DNA of 60,948 bases, from contig JAFPUM010000004.1 of NCBI GenBank assembly GCA_017395425.1, forward strand, positions 1-60,948, read 5' to 3'. Shown in pieces: positions 53,956-60,948 of the stretch. The stretch is from Clostridia bacterium. Lineage in GTDB: Bacteria; Bacillota; Clostridia; Oscillospirales; Acutalibacteraceae. Position 1 is the first letter of the stretch; each line of letters starts with the position of its first letter. Position numbers and translations under genes: made by a program. The notes beneath the pieces are model-generated. The model was not told the DNA's origin. It was given only the letters and a program-made list of their open reading frames with translations, and searched no databases.

Positions 53956-54765
53956 ATGGCTCAGAAAATCAGGCTGCAAAAATTCATGGCGGACTGCGGT
54001 CTTGCCTCGCGCCGGAAGGCGGAGGAACTGATCGCGGAAGGCAAGGTGCGTGTGAACGGACGCGTCGCGACGGTGGGAGAAAAAGTAGACCCCGCGGTGG
54101 ACAAGGTGACGGTCGGTTCCCGCAAGCTGGCGGCACAGAGCGGTCGGCGGGTCTATCTGATGGTACACAAGCCGCGCGGCTTCGTGACCACGATGGACGA
54201 TGAGCTGGGGCGCAAATGTGTGGCGCAGCTTGTCGCTGATGTGCAGGAACGCGTCTTTCCCGTGGGACGGCTCGACCGCGACAGCGAGGGTCTGCTGCTC
54301 ATGACCAACGACGGCGACTTCGCCAACCGCATTTCCCATCCGCGCAGCCACGTTTCCAAGACCTACCGCGTGACCGTGCGGCAGCAGGTGACGGAGGATA
54401 TGCTGTCAAAGCTCTCAGAAGGTCTGATGATTGACGGACAGATGACGCTTCCTGCCGACGTGAGCATCGCGCACAAGGAGGAAAACCGCTGTGTGCTGCT
54501 CATCACACTTTATGAGGGACGCAACCGCCAGATTCGTAAGATGTGCGAGGAACTGGGGCTGGACGTGATCCGGCTCAAACGCGTCGCGGTGGGCAACGTC
54601 AAGCTGGGTATGCTCAAACCGGGCGACTGGCGCGATCTGAATGACGACGAGCTGCGTTCGCTCATGACCGCCGCGCAGATTTCCGCGTCCCGCCGCAGAC
54701 CGGTCGCCAAGGCTGCCGATAAGGCGCCGTACAGGAAAAACAGGAAAAACCGAAGCAAACAATAA
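53956..54765 (+). CDS. rluB: 23S rRNA pseudouridine synthase, RluB/RsuA family
   Basis: 269 aa. N-terminal S4 RNA-binding domain (about 4-62, RLQKFMADCGLASRRKAEELI), then the catalytic domain with Asp107 in GRLDRDSEGLLLMTNDG and the RNRQIRKM motif. Basic C-terminal tail. RluB is the usual paralogue in this gene order; RsuA activity is not excluded. Confidence 0.9.
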   Translation: MAQKIRLQKFMADCGLASRRKAEELIAEGKVRVNGRVATVGEKVDPAVDKVTVGSRKLAAQSGRRVYLMVHKPRGFVTTMDDELGRKCVAQLVADVQERVFPVGRLDRDSEGLLLMTNDGDFANRISHPRSHVSKTYRVTVRQQVTEDMLSKLSEGLMIDGQMTLPADVSIAHKEENRCVLLITLYEGRNRQIRKMCEELGLDVIRLKRVAVGNVKLGMLKPGDWRDLNDDELRSLMTAAQISASRRRPVAKAADKAPYRKNRKNRSKQ

Positions 54766-54786
54766 AAATAAGAGAGGTTTCGACAT

Positions 54787-55155
54787 ATGCTGGAAATACA
54801 TCCCGTGAAAGAACGTGAAATACTGGAATCTTACATGACGCAGCACGGACTGCCTGCCGACGCGGCATTGCTGCAAGCCTACGAAAACGGCGAGGTCACG
54901 GGTCATGCCGCGATGACTATTGCCGGAGAAGAAGCGGAAGGCACGCTGACGCTGCATACATGGGACTATACCGACGATTTCACCGGCGAGCTGCTGCTGC
55001 GCGCGGTGATTTCATATGCCTTCAACCGTGCCGTTCCCACGGTGTCGGTTCCCGCTTCCTGCCGCAACGCCATTCTCGAACGGGTGGGCTTTCAGCCTGA
55101 CGGAGAAAATCTGACAATTGCGACGAAAAATGTGGTGCATTTCTGTCAAAAATAG
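54787..55155 (+). CDS. Small GNAT-like protein
   Basis: 122 aa. Looks like a reduced acetyltransferase fold: GHAAMTIAGEEAEGTLTLHTW, then LLLRAVISYAFNRAVPTVSVP and ILERVGFQPDGENLTIAT, where the LLLRAV helix and VGFQ ending match GNAT motifs. The acetyl-CoA loop (RxxGxG) is not visible, so activity is doubtful. AGAGAGG precedes the ATG; 21 nt after rluB. Confidence 0.6.
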   Translation: MLEIHPVKEREILESYMTQHGLPADAALLQAYENGEVTGHAAMTIAGEEAEGTLTLHTWDYTDDFTGELLLRAVISYAFNRAVPTVSVPASCRNAILERVGFQPDGENLTIATKNVVHFCQK

Positions 55156-55185
55156 GGAAATTGCGCTCAATCAGTCAATTAAGCC

Positions 55186-55214
55186 TTGTATATCGTTTGA
55201 CGGTGTAATATAAT
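55186..55214 (+). promoter_or_regulatory. Promoter of the biotin carboxyltransferase operon
   Basis: -35 TTGTAT (55186-55191), 17-bp spacer, -10 TATAAT (55209-55214). A TTGACG also lies in the spacer at too short a distance. Confidence 0.68.
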
Positions 55215-55244
55215 AGGGTACAAAGCATTCATGATAATGGATTA

Positions 55245-55398
55245 CAGTGGGGAAGTAGCGTTTACAGCCCCGCTGTCTGAGGAATCTGAAAGAAATAAGA
55301 GGATAGTTTCTATCAAACTCTCCTGAAATACACAAGCTTTCGGAAGAAAGTGCTATCAAATTAAATCTTTCAGATTCCTGAAAATTTCAGGGGGTTTT
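55245..55398 (+). promoter_or_regulatory. Structured 5' leader, candidate cis-regulatory RNA
   Basis: Hairpin CAGTGGGG/CCCCGCTG (about 55245-55275), then a perfect 14-bp closing stem AGGAATCTGAAAGA (55280-55293) with TCTTTCAGATTCCT (55366-55379). Inside lie GATAG-TTT-CTATC and CTTTC-GGAA-GAAAG, giving a three-way junction; a second CTATC (55353-55357) could pair with GATAG instead. The closing stem ends 10 nt before AGGGGG, the ribosome site of the 55404 gene. No known riboswitch recognised. Confidence 0.55.
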
Positions 55399-55403
55399 GC
55401 AGA

Positions 55404-56798
55404 GTGAATTTAGAAAGTAAAATGCAAAAGGTGCTGGAGATGAAGGCTGCCGTCCGCGAGACAGTGGCTTACAAGCGCCTTTCCATGCTCTTTGACGAAG
55501 GTTCCATGATGGAATTTGACACGCTGGTCAAGTCCGAGGGCGGACTGGCGGAGGTTGTGACCGCTTACGGCACCGTTGAAGGTCTGCCGGTCTACGCGTT
55601 CGCCCAGGACGGCGACGTGGCAGGCGGCGCGATTTCCAAGGCGCAGGCGGGCAAAATCAAGAAAATCTACGATTTCGCCGCCAAGACCGGCGCCCCCGTG
55701 GTCGGCATTTTTGATTCGCAGGGCGCACGCCTCGAAGAAGGCGGCAAGATTCTGGCAGCCTACGGCGATATGCTGCTGTGGAGCAGCAGTCTGTCGGGCG
55801 TGGTGCCGCAGATTTCGGTCATCGCGGGAACCTGCGTGGGAACCAACGCGCTGATTGCGGCAAGCGCGGATATCGTGATTGCGGCGCAGGGCGCGGATTT
55901 CGGCATTGAGACCAACGGACGGGAGAAAAAGACCGAGGATGCCGCCGACAGCGTACATATGCTTGCCAAGGATGTTTCTCACGCGCTCCGGCAGACCCGT
56001 AAACTCATCACCATGCTGCCTTCCAACAATCTGGGCACCGTGCCGGTTGCCGACTACGCGGAGCCGACGGTTACGGGCGAGGAGCTGAACGCCGCGTCCG
56101 CCGCGATCGGCACCGATACGCGCATTATTTCTCACATCACCACCGGCGTGATCGACGCGGGCAGCCTGCTGGATTTGCAGCCCAAGTTCGGACGCAGCGT
56201 GCTGACCGGTCTGGCGACCATTCAGGGCAATACCGTGGGTATTGTTGCCTCCAGAAGCCGAAACGACGGCGGCAAGATCGACGCCAACAGTGCCGCGAAG
56301 CTGGCGCGTTTTGTGCGATTCTGTGACGCGTTTTCCATCCCGCTGGTGTCGCTGGTAGATACCTACGGCTTTGAATCCGTGCGCGACGCGGCGAAGGTTG
56401 CCCACGCGTATGCCGAGGCAACGACCGTCAAAATCGCGGTCATCGTCGGTTCGGTCTACGGTCCGGCATTTGTTTCCATGGCAGGCAGAGCCGCCAATGC
56501 CGATCTCACCGTGGCATGGCCAAACGCGGTCATCGCGCCGCTGGCACCCGAAACCTACACGGCGATTATGTACAGCGATAAACTCCGCGGCGTGCAGAAT
56601 CCCGCCGAAAAGCGGTGGGAAATGGTGGAGGAATACAAGAATACGCTGGCTTCGCCCGCCGCTTCGGCAGAGGGCGGCTATGTGGACGACGTGATCGCCC
56701 CTTCCGATACCCGCCGGGTGGTGGCGATGGCGCTCGAAATGCTCGCCTCCAAGAAAGTCACGCGTATGCCCAAGAAGCATTCCAATATCCAACTGTAA
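55404..56798 (+). CDS. Biotin-dependent carboxyltransferase subunit (12S/MmdA-like)
   Basis: 464 aa, GTG start 9 nt after AGGGGG. Two crotonase-like halves of the carboxyltransferase domain are seen: FDSQGARLEEGGKILAAYGD with VPQISVIAGTCVGTNALIAASAD in the first, and IPLVSLVDTYGF with GSVYGPAFVSMAGRAANADL in the second. It moves CO2 between biotin and an acyl-CoA. It is about 50 residues shorter than typical MmdA/PccB, and the biotin-site loops are unusual. The acyl-CoA (methylmalonyl, propionyl or acetyl) cannot be fixed from sequence. Confidence 0.8.
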   Translation: MNLESKMQKVLEMKAAVRETVAYKRLSMLFDEGSMMEFDTLVKSEGGLAEVVTAYGTVEGLPVYAFAQDGDVAGGAISKAQAGKIKKIYDFAAKTGAPVVGIFDSQGARLEEGGKILAAYGDMLLWSSSLSGVVPQISVIAGTCVGTNALIAASADIVIAAQGADFGIETNGREKKTEDAADSVHMLAKDVSHALRQTRKLITMLPSNNLGTVPVADYAEPTVTGEELNAASAAIGTDTRIISHITTGVIDAGSLLDLQPKFGRSVLTGLATIQGNTVGIVASRSRNDGGKIDANSAAKLARFVRFCDAFSIPLVSLVDTYGFESVRDAAKVAHAYAEATTVKIAVIVGSVYGPAFVSMAGRAANADLTVAWPNAVIAPLAPETYTAIMYSDKLRGVQNPAEKRWEMVEEYKNTLASPAASAEGGYVDDVIAPSDTRRVVAMALEMLASKKVTRMPKKHSNIQL

Positions 56799-56861
56799 TT
56801 TTATATTTTTTATAAAATCTGCTTTTATCTTATTTAACATCGGTTCAGGAGGAATATTCCC

Positions 56862-57224
56862 ATGAAAAACTTGAAGATTACCGTCAACGGCGTCGCTTAT
56901 GACGTACAGGTGGAGGAAGTGGGCGAAGGCGCTGCTGCTGCCCCTGTTGCTGCTCCTGCCGCTCCCGCGCCTGCACCGAAGGCTGCTGCTCCTGCTCCTG
57001 CCGCGACAGGCGGTGAACCCGTCAATTCGCCTATGCCCGGCACCGTGCTGGATGTCAAGGTCAAGGCGGGCGACAGCGTGAAGTCGGGCGACACGCTGAT
57101 CGTGCTGGAAGCCATGAAGATGGAGAACGCCATTGTGGCGCCCAAGGATGCCAAGGTGGTTGCGGTTCATGTCACCAAGGGACAGACGGTCGAATCCGGC
57201 AGCGCTCTTGTCTCGTTGGGCTGA
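56862..57224 (+). CDS. Biotin carboxyl carrier protein (1.3S-like)
   Basis: 120 aa. N-terminal strand region (KNLKITVNGVAYDVQVEEV), an Ala/Pro-rich flexible linker (about 24-50), and a biotinyl domain (52-120) with EAMKMEN, biotin on Lys86. Shuttles CO2 between the two carboxyltransferase subunits encoded on each side. AGGAGG upstream. Confidence 0.93.
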   Translation: MKNLKITVNGVAYDVQVEEVGEGAAAAPVAAPAAPAPAPKAAAPAPAATGGEPVNSPMPGTVLDVKVKAGDSVKSGDTLIVLEAMKMENAIVAPKDAKVVAVHVTKGQTVESGSALVSLG

Positions 57225-57246
57225 ACCGGGCGGGAGGAACACCATT

Positions 57247-58644
57247 ATGCCACAGATTAAAATTACCGAAACCGTTCTGCGCGACGCGCATCAGTCTCTG
57301 ATTGCCACCCGCATGACCACCGAGGACATGATTCCCATGCTTGCCGATCTGGACAAGGTGGGCTTCCATTCGCTCGAATGCTGGGGCGGCGCGACGTTTG
57401 ACGCCTGCCTGCGTTTTCTGGGGGAAGACCCGTGGGAACGCCTTCGCACGATTCGAAAGGCATGTCCCAACACCAAGCTCCAGATGCTCTTCCGCGGTCA
57501 GAATATGCTGGGCTACCGCCATTATGCCGACGACGTGATCGAATACTTCGTGGAGAAATCCATTGACAACGGCATTGACATCATGCGTATCTTCGACGCG
57601 CTCAACGATATCCGCAATCTGGAAACTTCCATCAACGCCGCCAAGAAATACGGCGGTCATGTGCAGGGATGTATTTCCTACACGACCGGTCCGGTCTTTA
57701 CATTGGACTATTACACCAAGTACGCCAAAACGCTGGAAAATGTCGGCGCGGATTCCATCTGCATCAAGGATATGGCGGGACTTCTCACCCCTTACGGCAC
57801 CTACGATCTTGTCAAGGCGCTGAAAGAAACCGTGAAGATTCCGATTCAGCTCCACACCCATTACACCTCCGGTCTTGCCTCGATGAGCCTGCTCAAGGGC
57901 ATCGAAGCGGGCGTGGACGTGGTGGATACCGCGATGTCCCCGCTGGCGCTGGGTACGTCCCATCCCGCGACGGAATCCATGGTTGCCGCGCTGCAAGGCA
58001 CCGAGTACGACACCGGTCTGGATCTCAATCTGCTCGCCAAAATCCGCGATTATGTCGAAACCCTGCGGCAGAAGTATCTGGAAAGCGGGCTGATGAATCC
58101 GAAGGTGCTGGAAGTCGATTCCAAGACGCTGCTCTATCAGGTGCCGGGCGGTATGCTCTCCAACCTCGTGTCGCAGCTCAAGGAAGCCGGACAGCTCGAC
58201 AAGCTCCCCGACGTGCTCAACGAAGTGCCGCGTGTGCGTGAGGACGCGGGCTATCCGCCGCTGGTCACGCCTACTTCCCAGATTGTCGGCACACAGGCGG
58301 TGCTGAACGTCATCTGCGGCGAGCGCTACAAGATGACCTCCAACGAATTCAAGGGTTTGGTGCAGGGTACTTACGGCAGAACGCCGGTTGCCATTTCCCC
58401 CGCGTTCCGCAAAAAGATTATCGGCGACAGCAAGCCCATCGACTGCCGTCCCGCCGATCTGCTGGAGCCCGAACTCGACAAGCTGCGCAGTGAGATGACC
58501 GAGTATCTCGAACAGGAAGAGGACGTTCTCTCCTATGCCTGCTTCGGTCAGGTGGCGACGAAGTTCTTCAAGAAGCGCCGCGACGAGAAGTATGGCATTG
58601 ATTCTGCACATGCCGATCTCAAAGCCAAGGTTCATCCTGTATAA
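57247..58644 (+). CDS. Oxaloacetate/pyruvate carboxyltransferase subunit (5S/OadA/PycB-like)
   Basis: 465 aa TIM-barrel HMGL-like domain: ITETVLRDAHQSLIATRMTT, GGATFDACLRFLGEDPWERL, LFRGQNMLGYRHYADDV, metal-site HTHYTSG and the Lys of CIKDMAG. The C-terminal domain has no biotinyl module, so biotin comes from the separate carrier. Swaps CO2 between biotin and pyruvate/oxaloacetate. GGGAGG lies 9 nt before the ATG at 57247. Confidence 0.9.
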   Translation: MPQIKITETVLRDAHQSLIATRMTTEDMIPMLADLDKVGFHSLECWGGATFDACLRFLGEDPWERLRTIRKACPNTKLQMLFRGQNMLGYRHYADDVIEYFVEKSIDNGIDIMRIFDALNDIRNLETSINAAKKYGGHVQGCISYTTGPVFTLDYYTKYAKTLENVGADSICIKDMAGLLTPYGTYDLVKALKETVKIPIQLHTHYTSGLASMSLLKGIEAGVDVVDTAMSPLALGTSHPATESMVAALQGTEYDTGLDLNLLAKIRDYVETLRQKYLESGLMNPKVLEVDSKTLLYQVPGGMLSNLVSQLKEAGQLDKLPDVLNEVPRVREDAGYPPLVTPTSQIVGTQAVLNVICGERYKMTSNEFKGLVQGTYGRTPVAISPAFRKKIIGDSKPIDCRPADLLEPELDKLRSEMTEYLEQEEDVLSYACFGQVATKFFKKRRDEKYGIDSAHADLKAKVHPV

Positions 58645-58655
58645 TAGTTGTTCAG

Positions 58656-58697
58656 ACCCGATGTACGTTTCATTCCGGACGCGCATCGGGTTTTTTT
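58656..58697 (+). terminator. Terminator of the carboxyltransferase operon
   Basis: 8-bp stem ACCCGATG/CATCGGGT, 20-nt loop, seven T. Confidence 0.8.
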
Positions 58698-58777
58698 GTA
58701 TTCATGCCGCCGAAACGCCAACCTTTTGGGCAATCCGGCGGTTATATAAACAGAAACCGAAAAAGGAGGTTTGTCGT

Positions 58778-59107
58778 ATGAAATTAAAGAAGACAGAACA
58801 GTACGAAGCGGGCTATTCCGCGCATAGCCTTTTGAAGAAATGCGCGGCGGGGGCGCTGGGAGCGGCAATGCTGGGAAGCATGACCGCCTGCACGCCGCAG
58901 TATGACGGGAATATGGTGATAGACGGCGATATTTCCTATGTCACGCCGTCGGACGTGTCGCCGTCGGATGTGTCCACCGGGAGCGAGCTGCCGCTGGATG
59001 GCAAGGTCATGGTAGATCCCGGAGACGACGGGCAGACCGAATCCGGATTCACGCTGGACGGCGACGTGATTGTGTCCTCCGTGCCGGAAGATGGGTCGTC
59101 ACGATGA
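58778..59107 (+). CDS. Lipoprotein-like peptide with three DG(D/K) repeats, probable radical SAM substrate
   Basis: 109 aa; AAAAAGGAGG lies 8 nt before the ATG. Leader KKTEQYEAGYSAHSLLKK, a short hydrophobic stretch (CAAGALGAAMLGSMTAC) ending in a lipobox-like MTAC (Cys38), then an acidic mature part. This holds NMVIDGDISYV (45-55), ELPLDGKVMVD (70-80) and GFTLDGDVIVS (90-100), each followed by a Pro/Asp-rich spacer. Its TGA overlaps the ATG of the radical SAM gene. It is either a precursor with three core repeats or a lipoprotein modified by the enzyme. Confidence 0.72.
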   Translation: MKLKKTEQYEAGYSAHSLLKKCAAGALGAAMLGSMTACTPQYDGNMVIDGDISYVTPSDVSPSDVSTGSELPLDGKVMVDPGDDGQTESGFTLDGDVIVSSVPEDGSSR

Positions 59108-60165
59108 TCGGCACCTTGATTCTCACCAAACAATGCAATCTCCGGTGCCGCTACTGCTTTGAAACGCATGCGAATGTCTTTATGACCGAGGAAACCGCGC
59201 TGGCGGGGGTGGATTTGCTGGCAAGCGACGACCAGCCGCAGGGCGGGATTTCCTTCTTCGGCGGGGAACCGCTGCTGCGGAAGGAACTGATTTACCGCTG
59301 TGTGGATAGGGTAAAAACCATGTATCCCCACAAGGTCTTTTCCTACAATATGACTACCAACGGTCTGCTGCTGGACGAGGAATTTCTCACCTTCGCCCGC
59401 GACAATCATTTCACCATTGCCCTTTCCCACGACGGTCTGATGAGCCGGGTCAACCGGTTGTATCCCGACGGACAAGACTGTCTGGCGCTGCTGGACGAAA
59501 AGCTTGCACTGCTGATGTACTATCAGCCAAATACGTTCATCATGGCAACCGTATCGGCGGACTGCGTGAAGCAGGCGGCGGAATCGGTGATTTCGCTTTA
59601 TGAAAAAAGTATCTGTCAGGTGAATCTGACAGTGGATGCCCGTCCGGAGGCGGGATGGAACGATGACAGCATGGACGAACTGAGGCGGCAGCTTCGTTTG
59701 ATCGCGGATTATGTGTTTGCCGCGTTCCGGGAAGGAAAACAGATTTCCTTCCACGGATTTGACGAGAAAATACGGAGTATTACCCAGCAAAAGTCCTGTC
59801 ATGTGTGCAATCTCGGCTACCGGAAGCTCTATATCGACTGGGACGGGTGGATTTACCCGTGCATTCAGTTCGGGGGACTGGCGGAATACCGCATCGGCAG
59901 TGTGACGGAGGGCATTGACGAGGGTGCGCGGGAAGCGATTCACCGGGAAAGTCTGGTGAAACCGGCGTTCTGCCGGGGCTGCGCGCTGGAGGCGCGGTGC
60001 GTCAATGACTGTGCGTGTCTGAATTATCAGCAATGCGGGAATATGGGAGAGGTGTCGCCGGAACAGTGCGCGTTTCAGCGGATGCTGATCGAGACGGCGG
60101 ACGAGCTGGCAAGGCGTATGATCGAACAGGATGAGGAGCAGTTTATCAAACGCTATCTGCAATAA
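59104..60165 (+). CDS. Radical SAM/SPASM peptide maturase-like enzyme
   Basis: 353 aa. CNLRCRYC (Cys11/15/18), GGEPLLRK, MTTNGLLL and ALSHDG are radical SAM core motifs. The SPASM region has many Cys: CHVCNLGYRKLYIDWDGWIYPC, CRGCALEARCVNDCACLNYQQC, EQCAF; this fits two auxiliary [4Fe-4S] clusters. No N-terminal RRE (precursor-recognition) domain is visible. Starts in the ATGA overlap with the peptide gene, so the two are made together. Chemistry unknown. Confidence 0.87.
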   Translation: MIGTLILTKQCNLRCRYCFETHANVFMTEETALAGVDLLASDDQPQGGISFFGGEPLLRKELIYRCVDRVKTMYPHKVFSYNMTTNGLLLDEEFLTFARDNHFTIALSHDGLMSRVNRLYPDGQDCLALLDEKLALLMYYQPNTFIMATVSADCVKQAAESVISLYEKSICQVNLTVDARPEAGWNDDSMDELRRQLRLIADYVFAAFREGKQISFHGFDEKIRSITQQKSCHVCNLGYRKLYIDWDGWIYPCIQFGGLAEYRIGSVTEGIDEGAREAIHRESLVKPAFCRGCALEARCVNDCACLNYQQCGNMGEVSPEQCAFQRMLIETADELARRMIEQDEEQFIKRYLQ

Positions 60166-60174
60166 AAAAGAGGG

Positions 60175-60354
60175 GTACGCAATTAGCCGCGCAGCGGCGC
60201 GGGGTCCAGGGGGTGAGCTCCCTGGCAGGGGCGTGGGGGCAGCGCCACCACTGGGGACTGGGGCAAAGCCCCAGCAGGCAGGCGTAAGCCTGCCGAGCGA
60301 GACGAGCCAAGACCCACAACGGGGAAGGGCGAATCCGGAAAAGGATCCCTTCCA
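60175..60354 (+). repeat. Modular hairpin repeat, copy 9 (after the radical SAM gene)
   Basis: GTACGC then AATTAG (60181-60186), CCGCGCAGCGG, CCAGGGGGTGAGCTCCCTGG hairpin (the copy 1 type), CTGGGGCAAAGCCCCAG, GCAGGCGTAAGCCTGC, GAGCGAGACGAGCC, ends GGAAGGGCGAATCC and AAAAGGATCCCTT. Confidence 0.87.
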
Positions 60355-60391
60355 AATAGATTTCCCCGACAAACAGATAAAGCACGAAATA

Positions 60392-60438
60392 AACGGACTG
60401 TTAAGAATACTTTTATCTTAACAGTCCGTTATTTTTTT
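60392..60438 (+). terminator. Rho-independent terminator
   Basis: 15-bp perfect stem AACGGACTGTTAAGA with its complement (60416-60430), 9-nt loop, T-run. It comes after repeat copy 9, which is therefore within the transcript. Confidence 0.9.
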
Positions 60439-60674
60439 AGTGGATATTATGAACGATGCAGAAATAATTGATACATTTCAATTGCTGAAACACGCAAGCA
60501 TACTGTATTCTTCCGCATAAATTGACTGACTAAATTCTGCATAGTTCCTTAGGCTCTGTTGAAAAATAAGTTGAACATTTCTCGGAAAGCAATATCGGTT
60601 ATACGATACTTGTAGGAGATTTTTGTTCAAGTTATTTCATAACAGTTCCTTAGTCAATAGGGTTTATGTTTTTT
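60439..60674. other. AT-rich gene-free stretch holding a small inverted-repeat element
   Basis: No gene seen. Base composition is clearly more AT than the flanks. It contains the MITE-like element listed separately. Confidence 0.5.
60543..60653. mobile_element. MITE-like element of about 90 bp
   Basis: Imperfect 22-bp terminal inverted repeats (60556-60577, CTGTTGAAAAATAAGTTGAA..., and 60624-60645) enclose about 46 bp with no coding capacity. The 10-mer AGTTCCTTAG occurs directly on both sides (60543-60552 and 60644-60653), as a target-site duplication would. No transposase nearby. Confidence 0.5.
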
Positions 60675-60948
60675 GAGAGTTCCTTTTTTGTGTTCCCCCT
60701 GTCCCGTTTTGTAGATTGGCGCGATTTGCTTTGGTGGGATTTCCCGTTTGCATTCGCCCGACCCCGTTTTGTAGATTGGCGCGATTTGCTTTGGTGGGGT
60801 TCCCCGTTTGCATTCGCCCGACCCCGTTGCAAAGATTGGCTTGTTTCGCTCGGCAGGCTTACGCCTGCCTGCCGGTGGCGCTGCCCCCGGTCCCCCGCAA
60901 GGGCGCTGCCCTTGACCTGCCAGGGAGCTCACCCCCTGGACCCCGCGC
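60675..60948 (-). repeat. Modular hairpin repeat, copy 10 (cut by window end)
   Basis: Minus strand, 5' part beyond the window: CCAGGGGGTGAGCTCCCTGG hairpin, CAAGGGCAGCGCCCTTG, GGCAGGCGTAAGCCTGCC, then the 3' end unit (CCAATCT, a GGGCGAATGC-type motif and about 30 nt more) repeated with an exact 60-bp period over 60701-60840, three units with the last diverged. Confidence 0.83.

Noticed and set aside
60654-60932. Minus-strand frame with repeated KRGRANANGKSHQ-type sequence
   Set aside because: Translation of the 60-bp tandem units in repeat copy 10, not a real repeat protein.

Overview
The window reads as a chromosomal segment from an anaerobic, spore-forming Clostridia bacterium, most likely an Oscillospirales/Ruminococcaceae-type gut Firmicute. 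This is inferred from gene content: the DapL lysine route, the order M50 protease-scpA-scpB-DUF2953-ytfJ-dacF-rluB, DUF4364 and DUF6062 genes, a DUF3021/LytTR pair, YfhO, consensus sigma-A promoters with 17-bp spacers and strong AGGAGG ribosome sites. It is G+C rich with AT-rich promoters. I see no rRNA, tRNA, CRISPR array, full prophage or transposase gene.

Layout. 1-6 kb: dapL and carAB. 6-12 kb: Smr protein, SPFH + ribbon-helix-helix pair, DUF6062, and a minus-strand set of radical SAM/SPASM enzyme, zinc-ribbon protein and DUF4364. 12-17 kb: CpXC protein, a short promoter-leader-terminator unit, rsgA-GNAT, and an ECF sigma/anti-sigma pair. 17-21.6 kb: a YdjI/YdjG/YdjH-like envelope-stress cluster. 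21.6-23.4 kb: an orphan phage-like switch (XRE-S24 repressor, divergent promoters with matching operators, small ORFs, ArpU/DUF1492-like protein). 23.4-31 kb: SH3b amidase, YfhO, DUF3021/LytTR, lipase-like hydrolase. 31-38.4 kb: lysA, Zn/Cd/Pb ATPase with its ArsR sensor and a partial duplicate of that sensor, iscU-nifS, ychF. 38.5-46.6 kb: three lipoprotein-type genes, an extremely acidic membrane protein, pgsA, rimO. 46.9-55.2 kb: DUF2974 hydrolase, a structured intergenic region, then the segregation/sporulation/cell-wall cluster. 55.2-60.2 kb: a structured leader and a three-gene biotin carboxyltransferase operon, then a small lipoprotein-like peptide translationally coupled to a radical SAM/SPASM enzyme.

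Two things stand out. First, a dispersed family of about 150-250 bp elements (ten copies or remnants) built from a fixed series of small hairpins. All nine copies whose neighbours are visible sit 0-48 nt after a stop codon, in the sense direction of that gene, and in two cases the element supplies the stop codon. Hairpin sequences differ between copies but pairing is kept. Heptanucleotide tandem arrays also sit at gene ends and twice join directly to these elements. Second, the peptide/radical SAM pair at 58.8-60.2 kb has the layout of a ribosomal natural-product or modified-lipoprotein system: three spaced DG(D/K) repeats in the small protein and an ATGA overlap with the enzyme.

All product names come from reading the sequence; no database search was run. 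Starts were chosen by ribosome-binding-site spacing and family N-termini, so several genes start inside a longer open frame.
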